A stretch of DNA of 64,000 nt, taken from the NCBI GenBank assembly GCA_030490835.1, contig CM059972.1:51255563-51319562 (forward strand). The letters run 5' to 3'. This document shows, piece after piece, positions 32,978-46,081 of this stretch. The translations under genes were made by a program, and so were the position numbers. This DNA comes from Annona cherimola. Its lineage: Eukaryota; Streptophyta; Magnoliopsida; Magnoliales; Annonaceae. The first letter of the stretch is position 1, and each line of letters opens with the position of its first letter. The notes beneath the pieces were generated by a model. That model saw only the letters and a list, made by a program, of their open reading frames with translations. It searched no databases and was not told the origin of the DNA.

Positions 32978-35900
32978 TGTCACGACCCAAACCTAGGGTT
33001 GTTGACCACCCTAATTGGGCGACGAACCCGGATCAGTTATACTTCAATGAATTTAATAATTAATACTTCATTCAATAATATCCAAAAATTTATCACAACT
33101 ATCCATCGATTTAATAGGAATAATTCCCATTAATTTATTACAAGCCAACAATTAAAAATAAATAAATAAATAAAAATAAAATGTCTCTGCTGCACCATCT
33201 TAGCCCATTAACCCGCACTATTGACCAGATGGTCCCGCCTCTCCTGAAATTTAAATTACTCAGGAATGAGTTAAATAACTCAGTAAGTAAGAAATAAACC
33301 ACGTATATAATGGTGTATAACATCATGGAAGCACCATAGGAAATGCACAAACCACTGACCCAATGTGTAAGGTTATCCACACTGCTCACAATGGAGCAAA
33401 CTCACGGCCTTTCTGGGCACAACACACAGTCTACAAAGGGACATTCCAAAGTAGCCTTCTAGCATGCATAGGACCTACTAAGGAAATAAATAAAACCAAT
33501 ACACATATCCTCGGGGTCCCACATATGCAATTCCGTTCCACTTGGTAATAATCATGATGCATTACACACACCATTCTCACTTTCTATCATAACAACTACC
33601 TCAACCCAATTAAATATTTTACCAACTAAAATAATTTGTTATCCACATTTAATTGGGTGAACCAACTCACCGAATTTAATTAAATAAATTCAAAAAAGAA
33701 ACTTCCATCATAACCAGTAAGTAGCCAAAATTCCAAAATGAACAACCATAAATATTCGAATAGCATAACTTACTATTTCCATATATTTTTCAATAATTCT
33801 CAATATTCTCTTTATTTTAATAGGCCCATATCATATCAAATCTCACTCTTCCTGTTCCAATAACTGTATTAGAGAATAAAATAATTCATTGGAATTTGAT
33901 TATAAAACTCCTGAATCCAACCTCTGTTGATAATTCGGTATTCAAATTATCCTCTATCGTACCCTATGTAATATTTGCTAGATAAATATCTATTTACAAA
34001 ATTTATATTTCTAAGCAAAGAAATAATTTGCAACATCAAAGAAGTAATTTATATTATATAAATTAATTATACAACTGCTGACATAATTGTGTAATTTTAT
34101 ATTTATCTCAATCAAGATCATTAGAGAAAATTTAATTAATTGGTATCGGTTGCATACCCGCTCAACACAAAAAAAAACATGATTTTTTTCTTAATTATAC
34201 ATTATATCCACAAATAATATATATGCATACATATTAATAGACCGTCCGAAGATGTGTGGACGTCCAGCAACTTGAACTACCCGCATATATAAATATAAGC
34301 ATTTATATTGAACATTTAAAATATGCAACGTCCGATTGGGAGTTTCTATCCAATACCCATACGTATTTAATGTGTTTCTTCCATTCAAAAATAAAGCTTA
34401 TATTTATAGTCGCCCTCTATCATATTCTATAGATACAAGACCGAGCAATCTACAAAAAATATTATTATATAATACCCACGTACTCTCAACCAGTGCATTT
34501 AAAATCAAGTATCATATTATAGAATATGATTTATACATCTGTTACATGCCGTAGTAGCTAAAAACTAATATAAATATATTATGTGATTACAACTGGGTGA
34601 ATATTATATAATTACAATTTGTAACATTATCATCAAAAGAGTATTTAATTATTTATGTGTTTATACCGTAGATATATTAACGCACACCCGGAAGTTCAGA
34701 ATTACATATTTAATATATATATACTATAACATATAGATTTATCCCGCAGGAGCTTCCGTCTGTTACCATTATACCTCGATACAAATTCTATTAATATATG
34801 ACTCCATCCTATAATAACTTATATTTAAATTCAAAAATAATTAAACTCGTTTATATCCTACAACCACCATTTTAACTTGCTAAATATTCGTGCATCTTCT
34901 ACCAATTTTTATTTCACCCAAATTGGATTTAAAATGATAAAATCTCATGTGAATGACAATACACACACATATATATATTAAACACGTCATTCTCATAATA
35001 TGTCATCATTAGTGAAATTATGCACAACGAATGTTGGAGGTTTCAAAATTCCATCTAACACACGTATATATATATATGGGAAATATTCTAGTGCATGCGA
35101 CTGCACGGTGCAGTCCATGCACTGTGGGCCCCACTTGATCATAAATAGAAAATCCACTCCACCCATTGTATTTAGAATTGTTCACTTTATTAGCATACCA
35201 ATTTTCATACAAATCCAACATGTGTGTAGTCCCTATCTTAAAATGGTGCAAAATCAATGTAATAAAATAGTTTAATGTAAATATCAAGTTTAAAGTGGTT
35301 TTTTTCAATATCTAAACCGTCTAAAGTATGATTTATATATGGATAAATGAGTATATAAAGTTTCATTACAATCTAATATGTGTATGGTCCATTTTACAGC
35401 GGACTGCACCTTAATTACGGTGCAGTCCGACTGCACAGGATCGGATCTCTCTCTATATATATAATAACGGGGTCTGGTGGTGTAGAGTTTAAAATATATA
35501 TATATATTTTTGAGGACATTCAACGCATTATCCTTATAGCACCCGACTCCAGAGTCCTGCGGCTTTAGTTTTCAATAAAACAATATATTAATAATTTACG
35601 TAATATGCTATCCGTAAACATATCTATCCGGAGATTTTTATCTCTATCAAAATATGTACACCTTGTTATACACAAATAAAATGCTGGGCATTGGTCCTGA
35701 TCCTCGGTGAATTATTTAAAATAACTATATAATAATAAACATTATATTTACACATGTTGTGCCGCAAAGATGCATAACAGAGAAAAAAATATATATATAA
35801 ACTCAATCCAACGATATATCATACTTTCACCCAGGGAAATCATCTCAAAATAACTCCTTTAATCAATATATAATAACATAACAAATCAATCAAATTAATC

Positions 35901-36721
35901 ATCTAATAACCCGAAATCTATGATTTATATAATATTTAATATGTCGAAACATGTAAAATTTTATAGGATTCTCATGTACATACTTCACCAACTCACAAAA
36001 TCATTTCCTCACACTCGCTCTTTTTGCTAAATTATTTTTTATCGCTATGCATTCCATTAAATATCATTAAATAAATAATTTCCCTAAGTTATTTCCAAAA
36101 TAACTTGATTAACATACTATACGTGGCTCGAAAGAAGATTTAATTATTTCTTTACTTACCTTTTTGTAGAACCCACGGAGGGATGTTCTGAAAAAATATA
36201 TTTTGTTTCCTTCTCAAGTTCAATCCGCAACAAATTCTTCCTTTCCCTTCCAAACTCCTTTCACCATTTCTTTTCTCCCACATCTCATTCCATTTAATCG
36301 CAATCTCCCATTATTCTCTCTAATGCTTTAAATTTAAAAATTTAAAATTTAAAAATCAAATCTTATCTCTTTGTGGGTCCCACATAGTTAACTGCTAAAA
36401 GAAAAAAATTATCTAATTTTACTAAGGTGTAATTCGATCCCACTACCTCAACTTTACTTGCCATAAATTCTATCCATCTTAGCATTTTAACAATTTGTTA
36501 ATTTAAATTACAATTTAATTTAAATAAATATATTTGAGACCCTATTTTTCTTGAAATTATATTTACCCACCTTAGTCAATAAGTCAAAGTAAATAAGTCA
36601 ATCCGGCCACCTCAGCTATTTTTTACCGACACATCAGACGGTCAAAAATTCAACGGTCAAAATTCAACGTGCCACAACAGTACGCCACGTCAAGTCAACA
36701 TATTTAAGTTGAGTTATTACA
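32978..36721 (-). mobile_element. 3744-bp solo LTR, minus strand
   Basis: Ends are TGTCACGACCC (left) and GAGTTATTACA (right), so on the minus strand it starts TGTAATAACTC and ends GTCGTGACA, a pattern common in gypsy LTRs. The flanks CCCGC (32973-32977) and CCCAC (36722-36726) match at four of five bases. AT-rich, no gene, with a MITE-like element inside at 35085-35445. Confidence 0.72.
35085..35445. mobile_element. MITE-like element with inverted GTGCAGTC termini
   Basis: The left end reads agtgcatgcgactgcac then ggtgcagtcc; the right end, reversed, reads gtgcagtcggactgcac then ggtgcagtcc. Both sides are flanked by TA-repeat DNA, so the target duplication cannot be set. About 350 bp with no coding capacity. 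Confidence 0.6.
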
Positions 36722-36726
36722 CCCAC

Positions 36727-37699
36727 CCTTTCTCCCTTTTTCTCCTGGCCACAGCTCCCCTCTTCTCCGGTGAGGAAATCTCCGGTAGACAACTGCTCTC
36801 TTGTATACTCTCTTCTAGCTCTTCCCTCCCCACTTCTCTCTCTTGCGGGTCACAACACTTGCCACTGCCACCTACCCCTCTTGTCTTCTCCGGTGATAGG
36901 TTCTGCTCCTGTCTCTCTCACTTGGTCATTACTTCCGGCACTCGTATAGAAGAAAAGGCTTCAAAAATTGGCGGGCTTTTGTTATCCCTGAAGCATCACT
37001 TACAGAGCTCAGGCTTCTACAGTGAATCAATGAAATGATTTTCCTCAATTGGAATCCTTCCACCAATAAAAAAATGCTCCAATCCCCATCATCGAAGCCA
37101 ACTGGGCCTACTGTCATTAGAAGATCACCACCACATAATGCTAGCTGTGCTGGCCGACGCCGGCTACGCTCTCCCCACTCCAAGCGGCCCTCTGCTTCCC
37201 CGTTTCGATCCTTACAAGCTCCACTAAAAGTTCTAAACCCGCTTCTCTGCCTCTCCGAATATCCTTAATAACCAATCCTCTCTAGCGTCTCTTCTTACAT
37301 CGAAAACCCTGAGAAATATCAAAAGGTATGGTTGATCTATCAATAAAAATGTCATCCTCGGTGCATCTTCAATCCTTATTCAATCCACTATTTTCATTTC
37401 AATATTCTGATCCCAGCTCTGTGCAATGCCGATCTCTCATCATCTTGAATGGAGAGTCTTGCTAGAATGCTCCTCCTCATGGCATAACTACAGTTGCGGC
37501 TCCATAAGATGCTGCCAAAGAAGCTTCTAGACCATTTTAGCAGCAACGAGATGGCCTCCATGGCGATGGAAGATGATGTTACTGGACTCATCATCCATCA
37601 CATTTGGTTGCTCGATTTCCTCATGGATTACAAGGCATTTGTAGCAAAGTTTCTGTAAGTACTAATGATTTGTCCCATTCAGCTTAAGAAATATATCAT
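36727..37699. other. C-rich, gene-like but unassigned stretch
   Basis: Ser/Pro/Leu-rich short ORFs on both strands come from pyrimidine-rich sequence, and none has a recognisable domain. It may be a captured or decayed gene fragment inside the inverted-repeat element. I cannot name it. Confidence 0.35.
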
Positions 37700-37704
37700 T
37701 GGGT

Positions 37705-38160
37705 TGTTAGAAAACAACCATTGATTAAATCCATAATCAATGCAGGATCTGTCTCATGCTAAAATTATCAAGAAATTAAAACCATAAACGGAAGCGTACC
37801 TGAATCCATGGATGCTAATGATCTTTGGCTTTGGGTCTTCCAAGTTAGTGCACTCAGGATTATGGGAGAGTGTTGCTCCTCTTCCTTTCTGCTGATGGAT
37901 GGCAGAGAGAAAACCAACCGGTGCATAACTCGGGGACCACAACCCATTTTATAGGAAGCCTAGTTTCCTATTTCCAATTTAGTCCATCATAAAACTAGAA
38001 ATTGGAATTTAGGCTATATGGTTTCTACGCATAGGAGATCCATGCTTTATTAAATGATTTAGGTCCATAAATCCTTATAAGATCACTTTTATGATTTGGA
38101 CCATTAATTTATGATAGCACATATATATAAATAATATATGTATGTCCAGAAATTCCAACA
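37705..38160 (-). mobile_element. 456-bp solo LTR, copia-like
   Basis: Bounded by TGTTAGAAAAC and AATTCCAACA, with a perfect target duplication TGGGT at 37700-37704 and 38161-38165. Read on the minus strand it starts TGTTGGAATT, as many copia LTRs do. No internal region. Confidence 0.85.
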
Positions 38161-38403
38161 TGGGTCACTACCAAAGATTATTGGCGATGAGAGCAGTGGA
38201 ACATGAGAGAGAGAAGGGAGGAGGAAAGAGGCAGGTGAAAGAAGGGATGAGAAAAGCGAGAGTAGACGAGAGAGCAGCTGGCAATCGAAGATTTTCTCGC
38301 CAGAGAAAATGGAAGCTGCAACAATGAGTGAGAAGGAGAAGGCGCTGTGGCGACCTCTTATCTCTATTGCGTTTATCTTTTAGATGATAGGGGTTTTTGC
38401 AAA

Positions 38404-38461
38404 TCTTCTGGGAACATTTTTTTTTTTTTTTTTTTTTTGATAGGACTCTTCTGGGAACATT
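38404..38461 (-). repeat. Tail-only retroinsertion: poly(A) with 15-bp target duplication
   Basis: The 15-mer tcttctgggaacatt occurs at 38404-38418 and 38447-38461. Between the copies are 20 T and then gataggac. Read on the minus strand this is eight bases of body, a 20-base poly(A) tail and a target duplication, the signature of LINE-type target-primed insertion cut short almost completely. Replication slippage is the alternative. Confidence 0.6.
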
Positions 38462-38838
38462 AATTGCATTATCAACGACACTGTCAACAGTAGCTTTTTG
38501 ATGACGAAATCCAATGGCACGTATTAACGCCATGGGATCAAACGGTAATGAAAGGCGGTCGAAAGTAGGCCTTATTAATGCTAGGGCAAAAAAGATCAAC
38601 ACTCGTTTGTGTAGCCCACACAATTGGACCATGTGATATAAATTAATATACAAATAATTTATATAAACCCACAAAACCAAACCATATAATATAATTTAAT
38701 ACAAATAATTTATCTAACCCACAAAACTACCATTATATATGTATATAACTAGCCCTTTATATATTCTGAATATTATAAATTAACTAGCGTTAATTGACTT
38801 ATATATTTAACTGAATTTTTATAGAGTACCAATGTAGA

Positions 38839-39152
38839 GCACCCGGGTGCAAAAACCTATTTTTCATATTTTTTTGAAAAGTTTTCTTATACAAGTGTTA
38901 ATCTAAGTTTATTTAGCATGTAAATTAATTTTTACCATTTTTGGATATTTTTATATATATTTTTTGGATTTTTTAAAATCAGTTGTAGTTTCATAATTCA
39001 CAAATTACGAAACTGCCACTGATTTTAAAAAATAAAAAATCTAAAAAATTCAAAATTTGTAAAATTGATGTACATGTTGAATACATCTAGATTAACTGTT
39101 GTATAAAAATTTTCCAAAAATAAAAAAATGACTTAAATACACCCAGGTGCAC
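38839..39152. mobile_element. Foldback MITE-like element, arms about 155 bp
   Basis: Left arm starts GCACCCGGGTGCA and the right arm ends CACCCAGGTGCA. The arms pair nearly to the centre near 38995 (ggattttttaaaatcagt against actgattttaaaaaat). No coding capacity. A further gcaccagggtgca follows at about 39163-39175. Confidence 0.75.
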
Positions 39153-41221
39153 TAAAGCTAAGTGCACCAGGGTGCATTTTAAAATGTCCCTTTTTTATAT
39201 TAACTAGATGTTCATACCTCGATATATACGCTTTTATGGATATATAGATGTTCATATATAGTTTAAGATTTTTTTTTCTGTTTTTTAAGAACTAAGTAAA
39301 CCAATAAATTAAAATAAGAATAATATTGCATCTACCTTCATTTGTCACCTCCTTTCTTTATGCCTCCTTTCCTGTTGAACACACCTCCCCAACTCTAACT
39401 TTGAAACTCTAGAATTGCCCTAGCTGCCTTTACATAAGCTTTCCTTAGGTTTTGTTTTATGCAATCCCACCTATTTAGGTGCATCTAAGCAATCCTACCT
39501 ATCTAGGTTACTTATTGTAGAAGCAACTCTTAATATTTATGCAATCCTACCTTTATAATTTACTTACTTTAGAACTAATTTTTTTTCTACTCTTTCCAAA
39601 ATTGCAATATTGTCTATTATTTCTATCCTTTCTAAAATTGTAATTTAGTCTTGTAATTTAGTTTGTTTTTGCCTCTACTTTTTATAGAAGAGCAATTTAA
39701 ACCTACTCTTTCTAGAATTAAAATTAACCTCTATTCCTCTACTCTTTCTATAATAAATTACTCCATTTTTATCTCTACTCTTTTCGAAATTATAGATTAG
39801 CCCATTCTTACTAAAATTGCAAATTAACCTTTTTAAGCAAACTTTTACTAACACATTATTACCTCTTTTCAAATTTATAACTTAATTTTAAAATTTTCAT
39901 TTATTCTAAATTTACCCTACTTACACTAATTAATTTATTTTCTAAGTTTTTCAACTTTCTTTATCTGATAAAAGAGTAGAATTATGTCTATGGCAAGGAC
40001 TGGGGATGACCCAAAAGATACGAGGCGGTGATTAATTGATTGAATTAGATTAATTTTTGGTCGACGCAACGACTCTATCATGGGATTCACAAATCATCAT
40101 TTTGATCTAGAATGAGTAGGAAAAGAGAAGCTTGATGAATAACTTCGCACATGGGATAAATTTTAGTTTGCTCATCTAATATTAGTCCCTTTAAACCATG
40201 GGTTGTAAGTATGTTTTCCTAATTGCCTTTAATTTGTATACCAAGCTTTGCTATTTTACAATACTTTTACCTACTTATTTTATTTTTAAAAATTAATTTT
40301 TAAGGGTGAGAAATGACTTGAACGACCTTGAAATTGATGATTTTTAAAAATAAAAAAAATTCAAAGTACTGTAAAATGGAAAAACTTTGGTATATGGATT
40401 AAATACACTTTTATAGTAATAGATTAAATATACTTAAGAAAATATGTTTATAAAGAAAAAAATCAGAAAATAAAAATAAAAGAAAATAAATGAATATTGT
40501 GTTTTAGCCTAAAATACATCATATATATAATCAAGCTGCAAATATCAGCTTGCTCATCTAATTGTCAGTATCTCGAGGGTTGCTCTTTTATTATTTTAAG
40601 CGATGGTATTAAGCCATCTGAAGAGCGTTCGAAATGATCCAAACAGACCAAAATGCTGACTTTGTAGTGTTGCCTGGAAATAGAGTGGTGGGTATACTAG
40701 CAGGCCTTAATCATCACATAAATTGGACCTTTCAAATCGACGTTTGAAAGATTTTCTTGAAATGATTTTTTAAAAATAATTATTCGACTATCACGATGCC
40801 GGTATTTTGAAAAACTATTTTTTAGACCATGGAAATGGTCCAAATGCTATAAAAAGGATTTTTATAATGTTTTTTAACCATGGATGGCGCCGTCTAAATG
40901 CTTAAAATAAAATGAATTTTAAAGTAATAATAATTTTGTTAACGATGTGTTCACAATCCAGTAAAATGGAAGTAAAAAAGATTTTTTGAAATGGTGATTT
41001 TCACTCTTCAAGACGGTTTGGATGCAAACGATATAATGCAATAAATATTTTTTGTGCTTTGGAATGCAGTAACTTCATGTAAACGCATTAATGAATTATT
41101 ACCATGTCTCAAATACATTTTTTTAAAGAATTAATAGTGCTGTCATGTTCCCTGCTCATATTTTGGAGAGTATGACAAAGGATAGGTAGCAAATATATTA
41201 GAATTCATCAATTTACATAGC
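39153..41221. other. AT-rich intergenic stretch
   Basis: No gene is visible. Between about 39540 and 39870 'ctactctttctaaaattgcaa'-like phrases recur loosely, an old degenerate tandem repeat. A foldback repeat lies at 40209-40452. The rest is unassigned. Confidence 0.4.
40209..40452. repeat. Foldback repeat, about 240 bp
   Basis: The left arm (gtatgttttcctaa ... tataccaagctttgc) pairs with the right arm (aaaactttggtatat ... ttaagaaaatatg), with an AT-rich centre near 40310. Probably a small MITE. Confidence 0.6.
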
Positions 41222-41650
41222 TACTACAAAATACATTCTGGTGAACTATCATTCCATTCCAATACAGTCTCTCCCAAATTAGAGGCAAAATCTGCTAAGC
41301 CATAAGCCACCTCATTGCCTATCCGATCAGCATGCTAAAAAAATAAGGAATTCAAATTTAAACAGAGCCTAACAATATCCCTTGTCAATACATTCACCAG
41401 AGATGAAGCGATTGTCTTATGATTAAGCTAGTCCACCAATAACAGATAATCACACTCGATGTCAACCATCTCCATTTGCAACTCAGAAATCCATTTAAAG
41501 CCAAGATGCACAGATGTTGCTTCCATTATTAGTAAAATCCAATATACTTTTATCCCACCAAATTTGTGCCAATGAAAACTCCTCCATCATTGCATAGAAC
41601 CCAGTTATGTCCCTTTCTACGGTTCTTCTGTCATCCGTATTCAATTTGTA
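41222..41650 (-). pseudogene. RNase H-like domain of a LINE-type reverse transcriptase
   Basis: Read right to left, the translation starts LNTDD, like the LNTDGS opening of plant LINE RNase H domains. It continues GVFIGTN, then MEATSVHLGF, then MVDIECDYLLLVD, and ends HADRIGNEVAYGLADFASN, matching the R..N..AD.LA end of the RVT_3-type RNase H fold. At least one frameshift (near 41570-41600) and in-frame stops (near 41430 and 41335) break it. The upstream part of the gene is cut off at 41651 by a Sirevirus LTR. Confidence 0.7.
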
Positions 41651-41651
41651 T

Positions 41652-43124
41652 TGCTGGTCCCAAATAGTTAGCTTAACATAAGAGGGGAGGGATGAATTGA
41701 ATTATTTAAAATTTCTTTGCTATTTTAAACTTAACTCCTTTGAGATTAAGTTCCCTCGAATGGAACTTATAGACCTAATACAACAGAGCAAAAGAATAAA
41801 TGTGAATACACAAGAGAACACAAAAAATTATAGTGATTAGGGCAACGCTCCCACTCCACCCTTTCAAGCACACACTTCTTGTGTCTTGGATTCTATTAAC
41901 ACAATAAATACAACTTAGAGCCTTAGCTCTCTTCTAGATTATAGTTCTAGAAGACCTTTACAATAAACACATAAGTAATTAATAAATAACATTCCAACCA
42001 AGCACTAGTTGTTTCATCACCTTAGCCTTGGTCTCTAATGCCAAGCCAAATATCAAGTTACAACAAAGAGGTTTAAAATAAAGAATGAACTATATGTTAC
42101 ATGTTTACGTAGAAATTTGTAGCAAAGAAATAAGCTCTTAAAAGATAAAGAGAATGTATGAACTTGAAACCTCTTGTAGTCAACTTGAGAACTTTATTTG
42201 AAAATTCTTAAATTGATCTTTGAAAGCTTATAGTTTGGAAGCGGAGGCCATAATGAATGCCTTAGCTAACACTATTAACCACACTTGACATCTCTTTCAT
42301 AGCCATGGAGAATTTTTGAACATTTGGTGGTAGGCAATGCAAATTTAATGCAACAACATTAAAAAAATTTCTAACTGTTACAACTAAATTCATAGCTAGA
42401 GTTAACTTGGTTTGTGACTTCAGCCAAGTGACAAATGAAGTCCACTTGGGTATCGACTTCAGTGCTCTATTAATTTTTATAGAAATTTCCTTAAAGCTTT
42501 GGCCTTTAAATTGCATGTTGAGTTAACTTGGGGATGAGACTTTACCCAAGTCATAGTTGGAGTTGACTTTGCCTCTAACTTCACAATGTCCTAGGTTGGT
42601 TTCAGCCACTTAGTTTTATCTTTTTTATTTTTCCCTCCTTCCAAGTCTCATCTTTGGATCGACTATAGGATGAACATCACCCAAGTCGCATATGAAGTCA
42701 AATTGGGATTCAACTTTACTCTTTATTCTTGAGATAGAAAATTCAAATATTCAATTTTCTTCTAAGTTGCAAACTTGGGTTCAATTTTGATTTCACTCAA
42801 GTTCCACTTGAATTCAGCTTGGGGTACGACTTCAAATGTTATTTTAGAGACAACATTATTTTGGGCAAACTTGAGGTCTTCAAGTCGCAACTGAAGTCAA
42901 ATTCATCTTCGACTTTGCCTAAGTCACACCTAGAGTCAACTCGGGGTGTGACTTCAACAATGAAACTCTCCTTTAAAATTTCCTGCCTTCAAATTTACAC
43001 ATGAAATTGAGAGTTGAGTCTACTTAGGGATGCTTCACCTAAGTTGTTCTTAGAGTCAACTTGAATATGTGATTTCAACTATTTGTGCTTGCAATTTAAA
43101 ACTTTAGATTACATGCACATACCC
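41652..43124 (-). mobile_element. Old Sirevirus LTR, truncated by the chromovirus
   Basis: Starts TGCTGGTCCC, then has the family phrase agaggggagggatgaatt and later many decayed aagtc/gtcaact palindromes (42390-43070), most of which have lost their CpG. It stops at 43124 where the chromovirus LTR begins; the remainder is outside the window. It is clearly older than the other Sirevirus LTRs here. Confidence 0.82.
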
Positions 43125-46073
43125 TGTGGCGCCCCAGCCCAAGCGTCACAACCTTACTCCAAGATCATATCGATTAGTAAACATGATCAGGATTGTTGTC
43201 TTGTCACACGACGGGTTTTATTGGATATTTATCCACTTATAATTAACTCCTTAAGAGTTTATAACATTTCATACATTTAAATTTCCATCAAATGCCCTTC
43301 TAGGACATTATACTACTTGAGAGGACACATGTTATCTCATAACAATCCATACTCATTCATAACATGTAATTCATACCTTAACATTTATCCATAAAATTTT
43401 TTGCCTTCTATAGTCACAAAACATAACATGATTCTTATATAACATTAAGACAAATATTTAATGTCATCATACAACCATTCCATCCTTCAGTTCATACTCA
43501 GGTAATTCATAAAAATTTATTCATCTTTGAATCTCCACCTATGCTCCTTGCCTCCTTCTTCCTTTCACCTGTCTTTGGGTTTGGAAAACAAAACGTGAGT
43601 CGAATCTCAATAAGCAAGCTATATATTTTTAAGCAATTCATTTTGAAGGCAACACTGTTTAAATGCATTTCTCTTCATTCGGTAGAAGACACTTACCAAG
43701 TGATCAACTACCAATGGAATAAAAACCTTTTCATAAACCAGTCATGGAAAGCAACATTATACCCACTCGAAGGTATATTATGAAAACATGATCCTTATAC
43801 CCTTCATGGGTATATCATGAAAACATGCAATGCATCATGACATCAAAGGATGGAAGCTAGCTAGGCAACCATCCAACTCCGCCGTCTCTCCCAATCCAGA
43901 GAGGGGTCGCCGGCCCTAGGTCTCTCTTAGCGACTTGGCCGCACCAAAGGGGGACTATCGATCCCTTTACACCTTTTAGGTGGACCTCATGCTTGTGCAC
44001 ATGAACTTTTCATAAAACGTGAACCTTGACATAAACTTGATCCTCAACACGCTAGCATGATTTTTCTTTCACAAACTCATAAAACCTCATTTTTCATCAA
44101 CATTCAATAAAGCATAACATAAAACATTTATCATACTTGAAATAACATTTCAACACATTGAATTAATGGAATGGTCATCCTTAAATAACTTAGAAATGAT
44201 TTCATAAATCAATCGCAAAATAGTTCGAAATAGTTAGAACATCATTAGCAATCGTTTTATCATCTTTTAGGAAAACAAAAGTCATTTAGGAGGTCGCTTG
44301 CTTACCTGTTTCGCGTTAGCTTTCCATATCAATTTTATCTTTGCCTTTTCCTATACACATAAGAATGACATTTCATTCATAACATTTTATTTGCTTGCAT
44401 ACACTTAGTTTTCCAACCCATACTTCATTAACATACATATCCAACTTGAATTCCAAGTCGGATACACATACATCGCACTCACTTGTGCATCATACCATCC
44501 ATTCCTCATCATGTCCTCAACCCATAGGTAGGGTATTCATTCATAAACATAACAAACATTCATTTATCATTATATGGGGGTCCATCCCTCCCATTTATCA
44601 TTTTTCATCCATTTTTCACTTTTCATACGTTCATGTTCATTGTAAGCATACAGGTGATGCCTTAGACTTCATGATTAAATCTCAAAATTTGAGATAATCA
44701 ATAATCATCGAAACATCAACATACACATGCATTTCATCACATATTCATGCATTTTTGCATTTTAGCCATTTATATAAGTCAGTTACACTTATCCATATTT
44801 AGCCTTCCACATACACCCATCTTACAACACATAACTTAGGTATTTCTTGAAATTTCTTAACACAGAAACTTGTGTCCTTATTCAGCAAGATTAAACCCCT
44901 TAATTAAAATTTAATTTAGGGTCTAACTTCAGAATTTTAATCCATTCATCATTGGGTTCCAAAACAGCAACGTTAGGACCTATTTTTCATCCTTTGAACG
45001 CCCCTTTCAATACTTAAATCAAAACAGATTTATAATCCATAAATTCTAGCAACTAATTATGCTTTTCTTAACCCAAATTTAGGGTAATATCATATATTCA
45101 AATTCCATATATTGGTTGCTTCCAAAACAGAAACATCTCAAGCATGTAGGGTACTCCTTTTTACCCCGTTTTGACGTGTCCATACATATGTCCTTAAAAA
45201 TCTGTTTTAGAGAAAATCTTTCCAAACCCTTTTGGAAATTCAAAGTGCCTTAATCCTAGGGTATTTTACCCTCTAAAACATTCATGAATTAACCATTTTC
45301 TAACAGCAACAAAATCCACATGTAAAGCACCCGCTTTGGCCCCCATTTGGACGTTCCATACATGTACCCTAAAAGATCAGATTTAGGGCTATCTCATCCA
45401 ACCCACTTAGGACATCCAAAGGGTCTTTAATTTATGGTACTTTACACTACAGTTCATCCATAAACCATTTAAGCTCCTCTTTGCATCATATACATCATAA
45501 AAACATGAAAATCAGGTCATATACATAACCCTAATTCCCATCCTTTTTAAAATTCATAGCTTGTGCCCAAATAAATCTATGCAATTCATTAAATTATGAT
45601 TCATAATCTAATCATGATATTACTTCAAAACAGAAACATTTCATGTGGATTTAAGAAAATTTCAGCTAGGTTATCAATCCATATTCATCTCTAACATCCA
45701 TCTTAACCTCTTTAAACCCTTAAATTCATTCATACCATTCGATCCTCATTCAATACCTTAATCAAGGGCATCATGAATCATCCTTTAAGGGTTCATTATG
45801 AATCAAATTCATGACCCATAACTTGAGGGAAGAAAACTTAGTTTAAAAAATCCAAAACTCAAGGTATACTTACTTGAATCGAATCAAACTTGAATCCAAA
45901 CTTTCCTAGCTTGAATCCCATTTTTTCCTCCCATTTTTCCTTCTCTTTTTCTCCTCTTTTTTCCCTATTTTCCTTGCTGTTTTGGGTCATGCAAGGGCTG
46001 CCTTGCTTGGAGGATTTTGCTCCTAAAAATATTTTTCTCTCTAACCTCTTCAAATGGACATGGAATGCTCCCC

Positions 46074-46081
46074 TTTATATA
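46074..46081 (-). promoter_or_regulatory. TATA box of the chromovirus LTR
   Basis: TATATAAA on the minus strand, followed by a GGGGAGC segment. The equivalent place in the plus-strand LTR is 50160-50167. Confidence 0.5.

Larger units (their letters stand above)
32745..38650. mobile_element. Decayed inverted-repeat element with GC-richer interior
   Basis: The sequence at 32745-32977 reappears in reverse complement at about 38380-38650 with clear but degenerate similarity (shared blocks include gctgatcttt/gttgatcttt, tagatttcg/tggatttcg, ataatccaattaatg/ataatgcaattaatg). Removing two solo LTRs (32978-36721 and 37705-38160) leaves about 1.7 kb. The interior 36727-37650 is richer in C and G than its surroundings. 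This layout fits a non-autonomous terminal-inverted-repeat transposon, possibly with captured sequence. Two copies of a small repeat in opposite directions would explain it equally well. Confidence 0.45.

Noticed and set aside
32586..32996. 136-residue ORF
   Set aside because: Overlaps the degenerate inverted-repeat arm and runs into the LTR; no recognisable domain.
36709..37268. Possible host gene exons in the C-rich stretch
   Set aside because: Short Ser/Pro-rich frames on both strands with no domain or convincing splice pattern; kept only as an unassigned stretch.
37754..38680. ORFs of 61-170 residues around the 456-bp LTR
   Set aside because: They cross LTR or transposon boundaries and the poly(T) run, so they are not genes.
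40885..40900. tggcgccgtct, similar to the tRNA primer sites of some gypsy elements
   Set aside because: No LTR end can be defined beside it and no gag follows; the match is short.
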